Origin: Acidobacteriota bacterium
Lineage (GTDB): Bacteria; Acidobacteriota; Terriglobia; Terriglobales; Acidobacteriaceae
DNA length: 64,000 nt
Direction: 5' to 3'
NCBI GenBank assembly: GCA_003225055.1
Contig: QIAU01000121.1
Location: forward strand, 83,460-147,459
This document shows positions 8,059 through 19,087 of the stretch, one piece after another (the stretch's first letter is position 1; every line of letters starts with the position of its first letter). The notes beneath the pieces were generated by a model that saw nothing but the letters and a program-made list of their open reading frames with translations, was not told where the DNA came from and ran no database searches. A program made the translations under genes and the position numbers.

Positions 8059-8855
8059 CTATTCTAGCAGTCTGCACAGGAGCGCTGCTGCGTACGACTC
8101 GAGGAGGTTCAACCATTCACCATCTTCGGGAATGGCGACCTGCGGAATGGCGCGAGCGGCTTCCCGTTGAAACGAGAGATCGGCTCGAGTGAGCAGACAG
8201 TGATTAATGGCTTTCCATGTGCCCGGCAACGACTTGAGCGTTAGGAGCATGCTGGCAGGTTGTGATTATGTTATCGGGCGTCATCGTAATCGGGCCGCCT
8301 TGCAGCAACTGCGCCGCGCCAGCGTTGACCACGACCCCGCCGGGGCGAAATTGGTCCAACCCATTCTCGACTTCAGCACACCCGATTGTGTCGCCGGCGA
8401 TGTATAAGATAGGCTCGCCCGGCGCGCGCAAAACGAATCCGGAAACCGGCGCTATTTTCCTTCCGATCTCCCCCGTGCCGTGCTGCCCACCAGTGCGGGC
8501 GATCTCAATGCCGTTCAGTTCATTGAGTCGTTGACCGGTTGGACACGGGTGAAACCTTACGAGGGAAATCTCTGCTCATCCTGTGGTTGGCCCAGCAGCG
8601 GCAGATGCTTGGGAGTCAGTTAAGCTGCGGGCCGTCCCAATAATCGCGATGAGCGTGCCTGACCAGCAGGGCATCGATTCCGTCGACCCGTTCCGTTGCA
8701 GAGATCGGCAGCGGCCCCAGCGGGTGTTGGCGCGGATTGGGTGAGTTGTCGATGGGGCGCTGCGCGCCGGCGTCGCTCAGCATTGGGTCGACCAAGAGCT
8801 TGCGACCGTTGTACTCAACCACGAGTGTCGCGTGGCGAATCAGGCATATTCGCAT
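8059..8855 (-). pseudogene. Decayed UlaG-like metallo-beta-lactamase-fold hydrolase
   Basis: One hydrolase can be read across several frames. MRICLIRHATLVVEYNGRKLLVDPML...HAHRDYWDG starts at 8855. A shifted frame gives PKHLPLLGQPQDEQRFPS, then an in-frame TAA, then GFTRVQPV. Next comes IEIARTGGQHGTGEIGRK-type sequence leading into FVLRAPGEPILYIAGDT and PITMTPDNII. A further frame gives INHCLLTRADL...PEDGEW to the end. These are the ordered blocks of the UlaG-like family, including the zinc-ligand HxHxDxW site (here HAHRDYW). At least two frameshifts and one stop make it inactive. The start is 7 bases beyond the stop of the HDAC-family gene, so the two were probably an operon. Confidence 0.85.
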
Positions 8856-8862
8856 GGCCGGT

Positions 8863-9855
8863 TTATTTGCTCGCAAAAACTTCTTTCGCCGCGATCACCG
8901 TGTTCGAGTGGATGGTCACTGTGTCCTCTATGATGCGCGCATACCCGCCGGCAAACGTTACCATCACTGGGATGGCGCGAGCCTTGGCCACCCGGAACAC
9001 CAACTCATCACGCTTCTTTAACCCCTCGATGCTGAGCGACAACCCACCCAATTGGTCCTCACAGTACGGATCGGCGCCGGCGACATAGCAGATCAGTTCC
9101 GGGTCGAACTGGCGCAGGCCGGAACTGATGGCATTGTCCAGCCAGGCAAGGTAATCGTCGTCGCCGATCTCGTCCGGGAGGTCGACATCGATCGAAGACG
9201 GTGGCTTCCATGCGGGATAGTTGTTTTCCTGGTGGAGCGAGATCGTGAAAACATCCGCGGCATGGGCCCTGTGCACCTTCGCGGGCCGGAACGGGCTTAG
9301 CCCGGGACGCGAGGGCAACGGATCGCCGGGCACACGCGGACCGGCCCCAAAAATTACCGCAGTCCCATTTCCCTGGTGTACATCGCAATCGATGGTCATG
9401 GCGCGCTGAATCTTTTCGTCTTTTTGCATGCGACGGATGGCGATCGCGACATCGTGGATCATGCAAAAGCCTTCCCCATGATCGGGAAAAGCATGATGGA
9501 AGCCTCCACCGATGTTGATCGCGACTCCGTCATTCAGGGCGTGATCGGCAGCCAGCATCGAACCTCCAGCGGCCAGCCAGAACGCGCGCACCAATTCTGG
9601 CGAGTAGGGAATCTCCATCTCGAGTTCTTCGCGCGCGGTCAGCGTTCCCGTTTTCAGTTTGAGAACGTACTGTGGCGTATGCACCAGCAAAACGTCCCTG
9701 TCAGAGGCCGGCTGCGGCGTCACGAAGTCGGCCGGCTCGGCTACGCCACTGTCCACGAGCTGCTGGTGAATGCGGCGGTACTTTTCCGCGGGGAAAACGT
9801 GGGCTCCGATAGGAAGGTAGTAGTCCTCGCTGTAGACGAGCTTGAAGGGAAGCAT
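8863..9855 (-). CDS. Histone deacetylase family (AcuC-like) protein with a loop insertion
   Basis: The 330-residue protein has the zinc deacetylase core: NIGGGFHHAF (HH 120-121), TIDCDVHQGNGTA (metal ligands around 156-164), the second aspartate in AGADPYCEDQLGGL (about 262) and the GGY near residue 303. Bacterial members remove acetyl groups from lysines, polyamines or other amines. Residues 170-199, rich in Gly, Pro and Arg, interrupt the sequence between GNGTAVIF and DVFTISLH, where relatives continue directly. All catalytic residues remain, so it may still be active. The substrate is unknown. Confidence 0.88.
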   Translation of the reverse strand: MLPFKLVYSEDYYLPIGAHVFPAEKYRRIHQQLVDSGVAEPADFVTPQPASDRDVLLVHTPQYVLKLKTGTLTAREELEMEIPYSPELVRAFWLAAGGSMLAADHALNDGVAINIGGGFHHAFPDHGEGFCMIHDVAIAIRRMQKDEKIQRAMTIDCDVHQGNGTAVIFGAGPRVPGDPLPSRPGLSPFRPAKVHRAHAADVFTISLHQENNYPAWKPPSSIDVDLPDEIGDDDYLAWLDNAISSGLRQFDPELICYVAGADPYCEDQLGGLSLSIEGLKKRDELVFRVAKARAIPVMVTFAGGYARIIEDTVTIHSNTVIAAKEVFASK

Positions 9856-10015
9856 TCAGTGTTCAGCCGCCGAAAACCCACTATCATACGCGCCCGCCGC
9901 GAAATTGGCAGCAGTGGCACTGCGCGCCCTGCGCGCCAGATTCCTCGGGACCTGCCGGTAGGATGACGAGATCAGTAGAATCTGCGACCTGCGACCTGAT
10001 GCCTGAGCCCGGCCC

Positions 10016-10414
10016 CTACTTCTTCCTGACCGCCGGCGGCGTCGCAAACGGTCGCTGCACGGGAACAATCGCGCCGCGCGAGGGATCGGCTGCCGCGGCT
10101 GTGGCCCGCGAGAGCACTTCTTCCTGGATGTACTTCACGAAGTCCTGGATCTGGCGCTGCATTTCTTCCATACGCTCGCGCATTTGCAAGATGATGGCGA
10201 TGCCCGAGATATTCACACCCAGATCGCGAGCGAGTGACAGGATGAATTCCAGCCGCTGCAGATCTTCGTCCGTGTAGAGACGCGTGTTCCCTTCGGTGCG
10301 GGAGGGCTTGAGCAGACCCTCGCGTTCATAAAGCCTTAGGGTCTGAGGATGGATGCCATACATCTCAGCCACCGCCGAGATCATGTAGGCCCCCTTGGAT
10401 TTCCGCTTCGTCAT
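10016..10414 (-). CDS. hspR: MerR-family heat-shock repressor (HspR-like)
   Basis: A 132-residue protein with an N-terminal MerR winged helix (YMISAVAEMYGIHPQTLRLYEREGLLKPSRT...GNTRLYTDEDLQRL). A coiled-coil follows (IAIILQMRERMEEMQRQIQDFV), and there is no effector-binding domain. The motif ISAVAEMYGIHPQTLRLYE is that of HspR, the repressor of dnaK operons that binds HAIR sites. A HAIR-like site is present upstream of dnaK at 15968-15992, which supports this reading. The gene lies 5.5 kb from dnaK, with a permease and dnaJ between. The C-terminus is a Pro/Arg/Lys-rich tail. Confidence 0.88.
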   Translation of the reverse strand: MTKRKSKGAYMISAVAEMYGIHPQTLRLYEREGLLKPSRTEGNTRLYTDEDLQRLEFILSLARDLGVNISGIAIILQMRERMEEMQRQIQDFVKYIQEEVLSRATAAAADPSRGAIVPVQRPFATPPAVRKK

Positions 10415-10531
10415 ATATGCCTGGGTCTGATTACAGTGTCTGGCAAAACCAATTTACAACATGGCAATGAGACGACGAAATAATGACAACGCATGCAGGA
10501 CACAAGAAGGCCACGCATCCAGACGGAGGTT

Positions 10532-10567
10532 ACGGATTTCCCATCCCTGATCATCCGTGAAATCCGT
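10532..10567. terminator. Hairpin downstream of the permease gene
   Basis: ACGGATTTC (10532-10540) and GAAATCCGT (10559-10567) form a perfect 9-bp stem, beginning 12 bases past the permease stop on the minus strand. It lacks a clear T-run, so it may be a repeat-type hairpin that stabilises the 3' end. Confidence 0.4.
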
Positions 10568-10578
10568 GGCCGCTGTTC

Positions 10579-12012
10579 TTAGGCGGCTGGTTCAGCTTTT
10601 TCCTGGGAAGTCCAACCGAAAGGTTTAAGGGCGGTGTTCAGGCCATAAGCGAGCACCCCAGCCCCGATCAATACCATGCCGAAAGCGAAGGAGCTCATCC
10701 CCAGCACCTGCTCTGACTGGCTCCTTAATACTGAGAAGCCCAGCAGCAGGATTGGGAATACGCCCACAGCGATGGCACCGAAGATCCCCCCAGGCACTCG
10801 AAAGGGGCGCGGCAGTTCAGGTTCCCGAACGCGCAGCCAGACCAGGGCCGCGAATTCCAGAGCGAGACTGGTTCCGTAAAGCAGGATGTCGATGGTTACC
10901 AGACGCTCGAAACCCAGCCCCAGGCAGCACGCCCAGCAAATCGCCAGCGTGATGATGGCCACCCAAGGCGCGCGGCTGTGGGCGTGTACCCGAGCAAAGG
11001 CCCTCGGCAACATTCGGTCTTGCGCCATGGCGAGAGGCAGACGCGAGTAGCTCATCACCAGCGCGTTGAACATCCCAAAGGCGCTCATCATGCCCCCCAG
11101 CACGAGGCCGACCCGCAGCAGCGGCCCGCCTACTAGGCTGGCGATCTCCGCCCACGAGCCCGTTTCCCAGGCACTGGGTGCCAGACCAGTCATCCACATA
11201 GCGGCTACGGGAATGATGTAGCTGAGAGAAACGATGACCACCGCGGCCAGCATGGCCCTGGGATAGGTGCGCTGCGGACGCTCGACTTCGGCGGCGATGG
11301 TCGAAGCGTTGTCCCATCCCATGTAATTCCACATGGCGATCAGCAGGCCGCCAATGATGTCCACAGAAGACGTGGTTGGGGCGGTCACCGCGTTAGCCAG
11401 AGTGCCAAATTTCCAGGGCGACAGCAGCACAATTAGCGCAAACGGCGCGGACAGGAGGAAAAACAGCCACAGGGAAGTCGTCGAGACTACCTTCACGCCA
11501 GCAATGTTGAGCAGGGCACAAACGATGACTACGGCCAGCCCCACCATGATCGCGCGATATCCGTGGCTGAACCAGGGAAGCAGGCGCACCAGGTAGGCCA
11601 CAAACAGGGTGGGATAGATGGCCATGTCGAAAACGGAGGCCACCAGCGAAAGCCATGCTTCCTGGAATCCCCAAAAGTTGCCCATGGCACGCCGTACCCA
11701 GGCGTAGTAGCCGCCCTCGTGGGGCAGCGCGCTGGACAGTTCGCCGATCATGAAGGCGGTGGGAAGACTCCAGAGAAGCGGAGTCAGCAGCAGGATGAGG
11801 ATGGCTCGTCCGTAGCCCGCCCCGTGAACGATGTCCTCGGTCCCGTAGGTTCCGCCCGATACCATGAAGAAGGTGGCGGCGACCAGGGGCCACAGAGTGA
11901 GCCGAATCGACTTTTTCCGGGAGACGACCGCGATGATTGGCCGCTGGGTGTGAGTAGTGACGCTAGTTGGCAATTTCGATGGCTTCCTCCTCAGGCGACT
12001 CACTCTCACCAC
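10579..12012 (-). CDS. APC-superfamily amino acid permease
   Basis: A 477-residue integral membrane protein with about 12 hydrophobic segments. The first core helix LTLWPLVAATFFMVSGGTYGTEDIV carries the GGxxG-type substrate motif of APC transporters, and the sequence continues with PHEGGYYAWVRRAMGNFWGF, a conserved loop. It should import amino acids or polyamines by proton symport. The first 33 residues before KKSIRLTLWP are charged, and the GTG start is uncertain. It is not obviously linked in function to the flanking heat-shock genes. Confidence 0.9.
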   Translation of the reverse strand: MVRVSRLRRKPSKLPTSVTTHTQRPIIAVVSRKKSIRLTLWPLVAATFFMVSGGTYGTEDIVHGAGYGRAILILLLTPLLWSLPTAFMIGELSSALPHEGGYYAWVRRAMGNFWGFQEAWLSLVASVFDMAIYPTLFVAYLVRLLPWFSHGYRAIMVGLAVVIVCALLNIAGVKVVSTTSLWLFFLLSAPFALIVLLSPWKFGTLANAVTAPTTSSVDIIGGLLIAMWNYMGWDNASTIAAEVERPQRTYPRAMLAAVVIVSLSYIIPVAAMWMTGLAPSAWETGSWAEIASLVGGPLLRVGLVLGGMMSAFGMFNALVMSYSRLPLAMAQDRMLPRAFARVHAHSRAPWVAIITLAICWACCLGLGFERLVTIDILLYGTSLALEFAALVWLRVREPELPRPFRVPGGIFGAIAVGVFPILLLGFSVLRSQSEQVLGMSSFAFGMVLIGAGVLAYGLNTALKPFGWTSQEKAEPAA

Positions 12013-12211
12013 CGCGTCTCCCTTGTACCGAGGCTCCCGAGTTGACTGCGATTCCCGGGCATTTCGGTGGAGTTAGTTCGCAATCCGAGAATACGGCAAG
12101 TTAGATGCGATGCAAGAAAAAACGTCAGAATTTTTGGCCGGCGGGAGTGACCCCTGGGTAATGAGAGTTGTTTTTCTCCGAATGGGAACGCGCGTCGGTC
12201 GGGCCGGAAGC

Positions 12212-13435
12212 CTAGATTTTCGACCAGAGCTCGGTGCGCGGGTCGTCGGGATTGAGCCGAGCCAGTTCGCGGAGGAGTTCCTTGGTTTTCTCGTCACGCG
12301 GCATAGGGACGGTGACCTTGATCTCCACGATTTCGTCCCCGCGCTGGTCCTCACGGGTCGCCGAGGGAACTCCCTTCTCCCGCAAACGGAGCTTCTGGCC
12401 GCTTTGCGTCCCCGGCGGTATCTTCAGGAGGGTTCGCCCGTCTATTGTGGGAACCTCTACCTTTGCTCCTAAGGCAGCTTCGCTGGCCGTCACGGGCACG
12501 GTCAGGTGGATATCGTCGCCCTCGCGATGGAAGATCGGGTGGTCACCGGTGCGGATGATCACGTAGACGTCGCCTGCGGGCCCGCCATGTGCACCGGTAT
12601 TACCCTTGCCCGCAAGGCGAATCCGCTGCCCATGGCGGGTGCCTGCCTTAATCCGAACCTCTAAGGGCTCAGTGCGCTCCACCGTGCCTTCGCCCCCGCA
12701 AGTGGTGCAGGTAGTCCTGTTTTTCCCGGTTCCATGGCAGCGGGGGCAGGGCACATTGAACTTCATGCGCCCGCCGGTCTGAGTGATTTGGCCGGAGCCC
12801 TTGCACTGCGGACATACTCCCGGATTCTCGATGTAACCGTTGCCACGGCAGGTGGTACAAACATCGCGGCGCGTGGTGTTCAACCGCATGACCCCGCCGC
12901 GGATCGCCGTCCAGAAAGGCACATTGACCTGGTACTCGAGATCGGAACCCGGCTCGGGTCCTTCCTCAGTTACGCTGGGGCCGCCCCGGCCGCCTCCAAA
13001 CATACTGGAGAAAATATCGCGAAAACTGCTGCCGCTTGATTTTTTGCCCCGTCCCGCCCCTTCGAACAGGTCGGAAAAATCAAATCCGCCAAAGTCGAAG
13101 TGGACACCTTGGCCCCCACCCTGAGCACCCGGAAAGCCGCCCAGGCCGCCGGCGCCCGTAGGACCTCCTCGGGCGTAAGCTTCCGCCGCAGCCGGGTCAA
13201 TGTTGTCGGAGTAGAATCCGAGTTGGTCGTAAATTTTCCGCTTCTTGGGATCGCTGAGAACGTCGTTGGCTTCCGAGATGGCTTTGAATTTCTCTTCGGC
13301 TGCCTTGTCTCCGGGATTTACGTCAGGATGGTACTTGCGGGCCAGCTTGCGGAAAGCTTTGCGGATGTCCTCGACGGACGCATTCTTCTTCACGCCGAGA
13401 ATGCCGTAATAGTCTTTTTGCGTCGTGGTCGCCAT
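12212..13435 (-). CDS. dnaJ: Chaperone protein DnaJ
   Basis: The 407-residue Hsp40 stimulates DnaK ATPase and delivers substrates. It has a J domain with HPD at residues 36-38, a Gly/Phe-rich linker (about 88-150) and four CxxCxGxG zinc repeats (193-200, 208-215, 230-237, 243-250). The C-terminal substrate-binding domains include [20 protein letters not shown]. It is a full-length type I DnaJ. It lies on the same strand as dnaK, separated by a small ORF and about 500 bases containing inverted repeats, so it may have its own promoter. Confidence 0.97.
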   Translation of the reverse strand: MATTTQKDYYGILGVKKNASVEDIRKAFRKLARKYHPDVNPGDKAAEEKFKAISEANDVLSDPKKRKIYDQLGFYSDNIDPAAAEAYARGGPTGAGGLGGFPGAQGGGQGVHFDFGGFDFSDLFEGAGRGKKSSGSSFRDIFSSMFGGGRGGPSVTEEGPEPGSDLEYQVNVPFWTAIRGGVMRLNTTRRDVCTTCRGNGYIENPGVCPQCKGSGQITQTGGRMKFNVPCPRCHGTGKNRTTCTTCGGEGTVERTEPLEVRIKAGTRHGQRIRLAGKGNTGAHGGPAGDVYVIIRTGDHPIFHREGDDIHLTVPVTASEAALGAKVEVPTIDGRTLLKIPPGTQSGQKLRLREKGVPSATREDQRGDEIVEIKVTVPMPRDEKTKELLRELARLNPDDPRTELWSKI

Positions 13436-13692
13436 CTTAAATCTTGTTAAACCCGCTCATCCTGAGAGTTTGTGGCTTTTGCGTTTTCTCGCACAAAGGG
13501 ATGCTAAAAACAAGCCCGTACGTGCCGGAAAATCCCTTCCATCCCCAAAAAGTCACAAACCCTGAGCGAAGTAGCGCGTGCGCGAAGCGCAGGACCTACG
13601 GAGACGAAGGAACCGTTTGCGCTTGGCTCTCCCGCATAGCTTCCCGGCACAAGCACATGCCACGCCGAGGGTGACAGTTTCAACGGGCAATC

Positions 13693-13896
13693 TTAATTGG
13701 AAATACTGTGCTTGCCCTCTTCTGCCAACACGAGCTTCTCGGCCGCAGAGGCATCCACGTAAACGGGAATCCGGAGCACCCCTTGCGGGCTCGGCGCAAA
13801 CAGGTACCAACGCCGCTCATCTTCCACAAATGCTAGAAAATAGGTTTGTCCCCTCACTTCAAATTGCAATTCAAGTTCTCCCTGGGTTCCCCGCAA
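13693..13896 (-). CDS. Small hypothetical protein between dnaK and dnaJ
   Basis: A 67-residue ORF starting 55 bases after the dnaK stop. It has a plausible globular beta-rich pattern (ELELQFEVRGQTYFLAFVEDERRWYLFAPSPQGVLRIPVYVDA) with alternating hydrophobic residues and no low-complexity bias, which argues for a real gene. I do not recognise the family. Its place suggests heat-shock co-expression with dnaK, but a hairpin lies in the gap. Confidence 0.6.
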   Translation of the reverse strand: MRGTQGELELQFEVRGQTYFLAFVEDERRWYLFAPSPQGVLRIPVYVDASAAEKLVLAEEGKHSISN

Positions 13897-13903
13897 GAAT
13901 CAA

Positions 13904-13932
13904 GCACGGATTCCATGGACTCCGATCCGTGC
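13904..13932. repeat. Hairpin in the dnaK 3' gap
   Basis: GCACGGAT (13904-13911) and ATCCGTGC (13925-13932) form a perfect 8-bp stem whose loop contains the palindrome TCCATGGA. It lies between the dnaK stop and the next small ORF and has no T-run. Confidence 0.45.
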
Positions 13933-13951
13933 CCGTCCGTGTTCAGCTACT

Positions 13952-15880
13952 TTATTTCTTATCCTCTACGTCGACGTACTCAGCGTCGATGACGCTTTCT
14001 TCTTTCTTGCCCTTGTCTTCCCCACCTGGTGCCGGGCCCGTTCCCGGTGTCGGGCCGGCGCCTGGCGCTGCTTGCGACTGGGCTGCCTTGTACATCTGCT
14101 CAGCCAGCTTGTGCGAAGCCTGGGTCAGACGCTCGTGCGCCTGATCCATAGCCTGCTTCGTGCCGGTCTCCAAGGCCTTCTTGGCGTCGGCGATTGCGTT
14201 TTCCACGTCCCCGCGCTCCGACCCGGAGATTTTGTCTCCGTGCTCGCGCAGCATCTTCTCGACGCTGTAGACCATCGAGTCCAGTTGGTTGCGCGACTCG
14301 ATTTCTTCGCGTTTGGCCTGGTCCTCGGCAGAGTGCGCGTCGGCTTCCTTGGCCATGCGCTCTACCTCTTCTTTGCTCAGGCCCGAAGAAGACGTGATTG
14401 TGATCTTTTGATCTTTCTGTGTAGCCATGTCCTTGGCAGTCACGTTGAGGATGCCGTTGGCGTCGATGTCAAACGTGACCTCGATCTGCGGCAGCCCACG
14501 TGGCGCCGGGGGAATCCCCGTCAGGTGGAACTTGCCCAGCGTGCGGTTCTGCGCCGCCATTGGGCGTTCGCCTTGCAGAACGTGAACTTCGACCGAAGTC
14601 TGGCTATCCGCTGCGGTGGAGAACGTTTCCGTCTTGCGGGTCGGAATGGTCGTGTTGCGCGGGATCATTGGCGTAGCCACGCCCCCCAACGTCTCGATGG
14701 AGAGGGTTAGCGGAGTGACGTCGAGCAGGAGCAGGTCTTTGACCTCGCCCTTGAGCACGCCGCCCTGAATCGCCGCACCTACCGCAACCACTTCGTCGGG
14801 GTTGACTCCCTTGTGGCCTTCTTTACCAAACATTTCTTTGACCAAGGCCTGAATGCGGGGCATACGTGTCTGCCCACCAACCAGGACTACTTCATTGATC
14901 TTCGTCGGATCGACGCCCGCATCCCTCATGCACTGTTTGCAGGGGCCCGTTGACCGCTGGATGATGTCTTCCACCATGGATTCCAGCTTGGCCCGGGTAA
15001 GTTTCTTGACCAGGTGCTTGGGCCCGCTGGCATCGGCTGTGATGAACGGGAGATTGATCTCGGTCTCCATCGTCGTCGAGAGCTCGATCTTTGCACGCTC
15101 GGCTGCGTCACGGAGACGCTGCAGGGCCATTTCGTTTCCCTTGCCACGCAGATCGAGGCCTTCATCCTTCTTGAACTCGTCTACCAGCCAGTCAACGATG
15201 CGCTGGTCGATATTATCGCCGCCCAGGTGCGTGTCGCCGTTGGTGGCCTTGACCTCGATCACCCCTTCGCCGACTTCCAGAATCGAAATATCGAACGTCC
15301 CGCCGCCGAAGTCATACACGGCGATGGTCTCATCCTTTTTCTTGTCGAGACCGTAAGCGAGAGCCGCCGCCGTTGGCTCATTGATGATTCGTTTTACATC
15401 GAGCCCGGCAATCTTGCCGGCATCTTTCGTGGCCTGGCGCTGTGCGTCATTGAAGTACGCAGGAACCGTGATGACCGCCTCGGTCACCGTCTCTCCGAGG
15501 TAGTCCTCAGCCGCTTTCTTCAGCTTCTGCAGAATCATCGCGGAGATTTGCGGCGGCGTGTGCTCCTTGCCCTGTGCCACTACCGCCACGTTGTCACCCG
15601 ACTGGACCACCTTGTAGGGCACCATCTTCATTTCTTCGGTGACCTCGTTGAAACGACGCCCCATGAAGCGCTTGATGGAGTAAATCGTGTTCCCAGGGTT
15701 CGTTATGGCCTGGCGCTTGGCTACCTGCCCGACCAGCCGCTCCCCGGTTTTCGTGAAGCCGACCACCGACGGGGTAGTCCGTCCACCTTCTTCGTTGGGA
15801 ATGACCTTGGGCTCGCCACCCTCCATCACGGCCACGACGGAGTTGGTAGTCCCCAAGTCAATACCGATGATCTTGCCCAT
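13952..15880 (-). CDS. dnaK: Chaperone protein DnaK (Hsp70)
   Basis: The 642-residue Hsp70 has phosphate-binding motifs [18 protein letters not shown] at the start, [14 protein letters not shown] in the middle of the ATPase domain and [17 protein letters not shown]. The linker [16 protein letters not shown] leads to the substrate domain and a Gly/Pro-rich lid tail ending in [11 protein letters not shown]. The start at MGKII is chosen because GAGGAGG lies nine bases before it; a start six codons upstream is possible but has no binding site. A sigma70-like promoter overlapped by a HAIR-like operator lies about 80 bases upstream. No grpE is seen next to it. Confidence 0.98.
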   Translation of the reverse strand: MGKIIGIDLGTTNSVVAVMEGGEPKVIPNEEGGRTTPSVVGFTKTGERLVGQVAKRQAITNPGNTIYSIKRFMGRRFNEVTEEMKMVPYKVVQSGDNVAVVAQGKEHTPPQISAMILQKLKKAAEDYLGETVTEAVITVPAYFNDAQRQATKDAGKIAGLDVKRIINEPTAAALAYGLDKKKDETIAVYDFGGGTFDISILEVGEGVIEVKATNGDTHLGGDNIDQRIVDWLVDEFKKDEGLDLRGKGNEMALQRLRDAAERAKIELSTTMETEINLPFITADASGPKHLVKKLTRAKLESMVEDIIQRSTGPCKQCMRDAGVDPTKINEVVLVGGQTRMPRIQALVKEMFGKEGHKGVNPDEVVAVGAAIQGGVLKGEVKDLLLLDVTPLTLSIETLGGVATPMIPRNTTIPTRKTETFSTAADSQTSVEVHVLQGERPMAAQNRTLGKFHLTGIPPAPRGLPQIEVTFDIDANGILNVTAKDMATQKDQKITITSSSGLSKEEVERMAKEADAHSAEDQAKREEIESRNQLDSMVYSVEKMLREHGDKISGSERGDVENAIADAKKALETGTKQAMDQAHERLTQASHKLAEQMYKAAQSQAAPGAGPTPGTGPAPGGEDKGKKEESVIDAEYVDVEDKK

Positions 15881-15960
15881 AATCTGGGTCCTCCTCAAGC
15901 TTTATAAATGCCTAAGAATGCTGCATTTATCGCTATCTATTCTCGATTGCGCTCAAGCCC

Positions 15961-15989
15961 ATGATATAGGTTGAGTGTTTCACTGTCAA
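15961..15989 (-). promoter_or_regulatory. Predicted dnaK promoter
   Basis: On the minus strand there is TTGACA (15989-15984), a 17-base spacer, then TATCAT (15966-15961), a near-consensus sigma70 promoter that fires toward dnaK. The HAIR-like inverted repeat covers the -35 box and most of the spacer. Confidence 0.7.
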
Positions 15990-15992
15990 CCT
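15968..15992. promoter_or_regulatory. HAIR-like operator (candidate HspR binding site)
   Basis: AGGTTGA, 11 bases, TCAACCT is a perfect 7+7 inverted repeat. Read in the HAIR layout of 7-7-7 bases it is GTTGAGT-N7-TGTCAAC, against the described CTTGAGT-N7-ACTCAAG. The left half matches in 6 of 7 positions and the TTGA/TCAA spacing of 11 is identical. It overlaps the dnaK -35 box, where a repressor would block polymerase. HspR is encoded at 10016-10414. Confidence 0.6.
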
Positions 15993-16077
15993 TTTGATGA
16001 ATCTGGAGAAGGCTTGGTTGCAAGCTCAGAGAAAAGAATTGGGCAAGCCTCCGCGATTGAGCCGGAAACCAGAACTG

Positions 16078-16135
16078 TGACCTGAGAACCCCGAACGAGA
16101 ACTCAGAGCCGAGAACCGGTCCTGCGCCTCGCGCC
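16078..16135. repeat. Degenerate GAGAACC-type tandem repeat at the 3' end of glmS
   Basis: The stretch is a run of units such as GAGAACC, GAGAACT, GAGCCGAGAACC and CAGAACTGTGACC, resembling the series after ffh at 6600-6668. It lies just beyond the glmS stop on the minus strand. Confidence 0.5.
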
Positions 16136-16148
16136 CTGCCCTTGGCGC

Positions 16149-18023
<1,875 letters not shown>

Positions 18024-18107
18024 AATGTGAACTCCTTAAGAACCAGCCGGAAGGCCGAACTCGCATAGCAAATTTTCATCGCCTTCCCTGAACCAGCCGG
18101 TCCAGGT

Positions 18108-18353
18108 CTAATCCTCGAACGAAAAGCGGTATTCTTCGATCACAGGATTGGTGAGTACCTCACGGGCGATGCGTTCGACCTCAGCCTGTGCCTCCGGCTT
18201 GGTCAAATCACGGTCCAGAGTAATCTCGAAGAATTTGCCCTGGCGTACCGCCTCCAATCCTTTAAAGCCCATCTTGTTCAGCGCTCCGTAGATGGTCTTA
18301 CCCTGGGGGTCCAGTACGCTTTTTTTGAGCGAAACGTAGACGTAAGCCTTCAT
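18108..18353 (-). CDS. purS: Phosphoribosylformylglycinamidine synthase subunit PurS
   Basis: The 81-residue product matches PurS in length and sequence (AYVYVSLKKSVLDPQGKTIYGALNKMGFKGLEAVRQGKFFEI). PurS bridges PurL and PurQ in the small-type FGAM synthase of purine synthesis. purQ and purL are not adjacent here, so this is an orphan copy of the operon component; glmS follows 84 bases downstream. Confidence 0.95.
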   Translation of the reverse strand: MKAYVYVSLKKSVLDPQGKTIYGALNKMGFKGLEAVRQGKFFEITLDRDLTKPEAQAEVERIAREVLTNPVIEEYRFSFED

Positions 18354-18411
18354 GGAAACATCATTATACGTCAGAGAAGCGGCCCCGAACGGCAGCGTCG
18401 GCGAGCGTCTC

Positions 18412-18657
18412 CTAAGGGTCTAAATCGGCAATCTTGGCCTCCAGATCAGCCAGCGCGCTATCGAGGATTTGCCGGTGGCGGGAATTTTCACTAACTCGGA
18501 GCTGCTCCAATATGTGTTTCCGGGCAAGTATCAATCCTTCTCGCTTCTGCAACCGTGCAACCTGCTCGGGAGTGAGATGAACTCTGGCGGGCGTGGTTGC
18601 CTCGGCTGCCTCCGACTGCTGGGCTTCCACCGATTTGCTTTCCCAACCCCGGGCCAT
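18412..18657 (-). CDS. Small conserved-looking coiled-coil protein, function unknown
   Basis: An 81-residue acidic/charged protein. The N-terminal third is Ala/Glu-rich and probably disordered; the rest (LTPEQVARLQKREGLILARKHILEQL...HRQILDSALADLEAKIADL) has heptad-like spacing and should form a helical hairpin. I do not recognise a named family. The start ATG lies just inside the intergenic gap and purS follows 58 bases downstream on the same strand. Confidence 0.65.
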   Translation of the reverse strand: MARGWESKSVEAQQSEAAEATTPARVHLTPEQVARLQKREGLILARKHILEQLRVSENSRHRQILDSALADLEAKIADLDP

Positions 18658-19087
18658 GGTTTTGATTATAGTTTTTCAACCGTTTCTTCCTGGCCATGGC
18701 AGATCTTTAGGCCGACGTTGGGACGGATCTTCTTGTTCTGATTCCGCAACAAGCAGAATATATTTGACAGAGAGGGGGCCGCGTTTTCTGGCAAGATTTC
18801 TGTCTGTGCCGGGGAACCGCCTATGGGGGGCAAGTGCTCGGGGACACAAAATGACCCGGAGCCAACCCGCCTGCCAGGACATCCAGGAACTCTTGCTGGC
18901 CGCCTCCGAAGATTGGATCCTCCCGCGCGAAACTGGGGCACGCATATTCAGTGATCTGAAGAAAAAACAGTTGACCCCTCCCGGAAGGCTCCACTCTGAT
19001 CATTCGGAATCGACCTGGGTTGGAAGAATTAGTTAGCTTCCTAGGGCGCTTCCCGAGGCCCGGCGGGCAACCCGAAGCAACGCTTAG
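18658..19087. other. Gap with no convincing gene
   Basis: About 430 bases. A plus-strand frame with an ATG at 18851 (MTRSQPACQDIQELLLAASED...) runs to 19036 but has no recognisable family and no good ribosome binding site. The downstream part repeats CGCTTCCCGAGGCCCGGCGGGCAACCCG-like GC-rich palindromic sequence. Confidence 0.4.

Noticed and set aside
15014..15907. Long plus-strand frame opposite dnaK
   Set aside because: Shadow of dnaK codon bias; no start signal or family pattern.
18024..18107. glmS ribozyme or riboswitch in the glmS leader
   Set aside because: The leader is only 84 bases and shows a direct repeat (GAACCAGCCGG) but no ribozyme core.
18851..19036. Small ORF between the LytTR gene and the coiled-coil gene
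   Set aside because: No ribosome site, no family, and the surrounding sequence is repeat-like.
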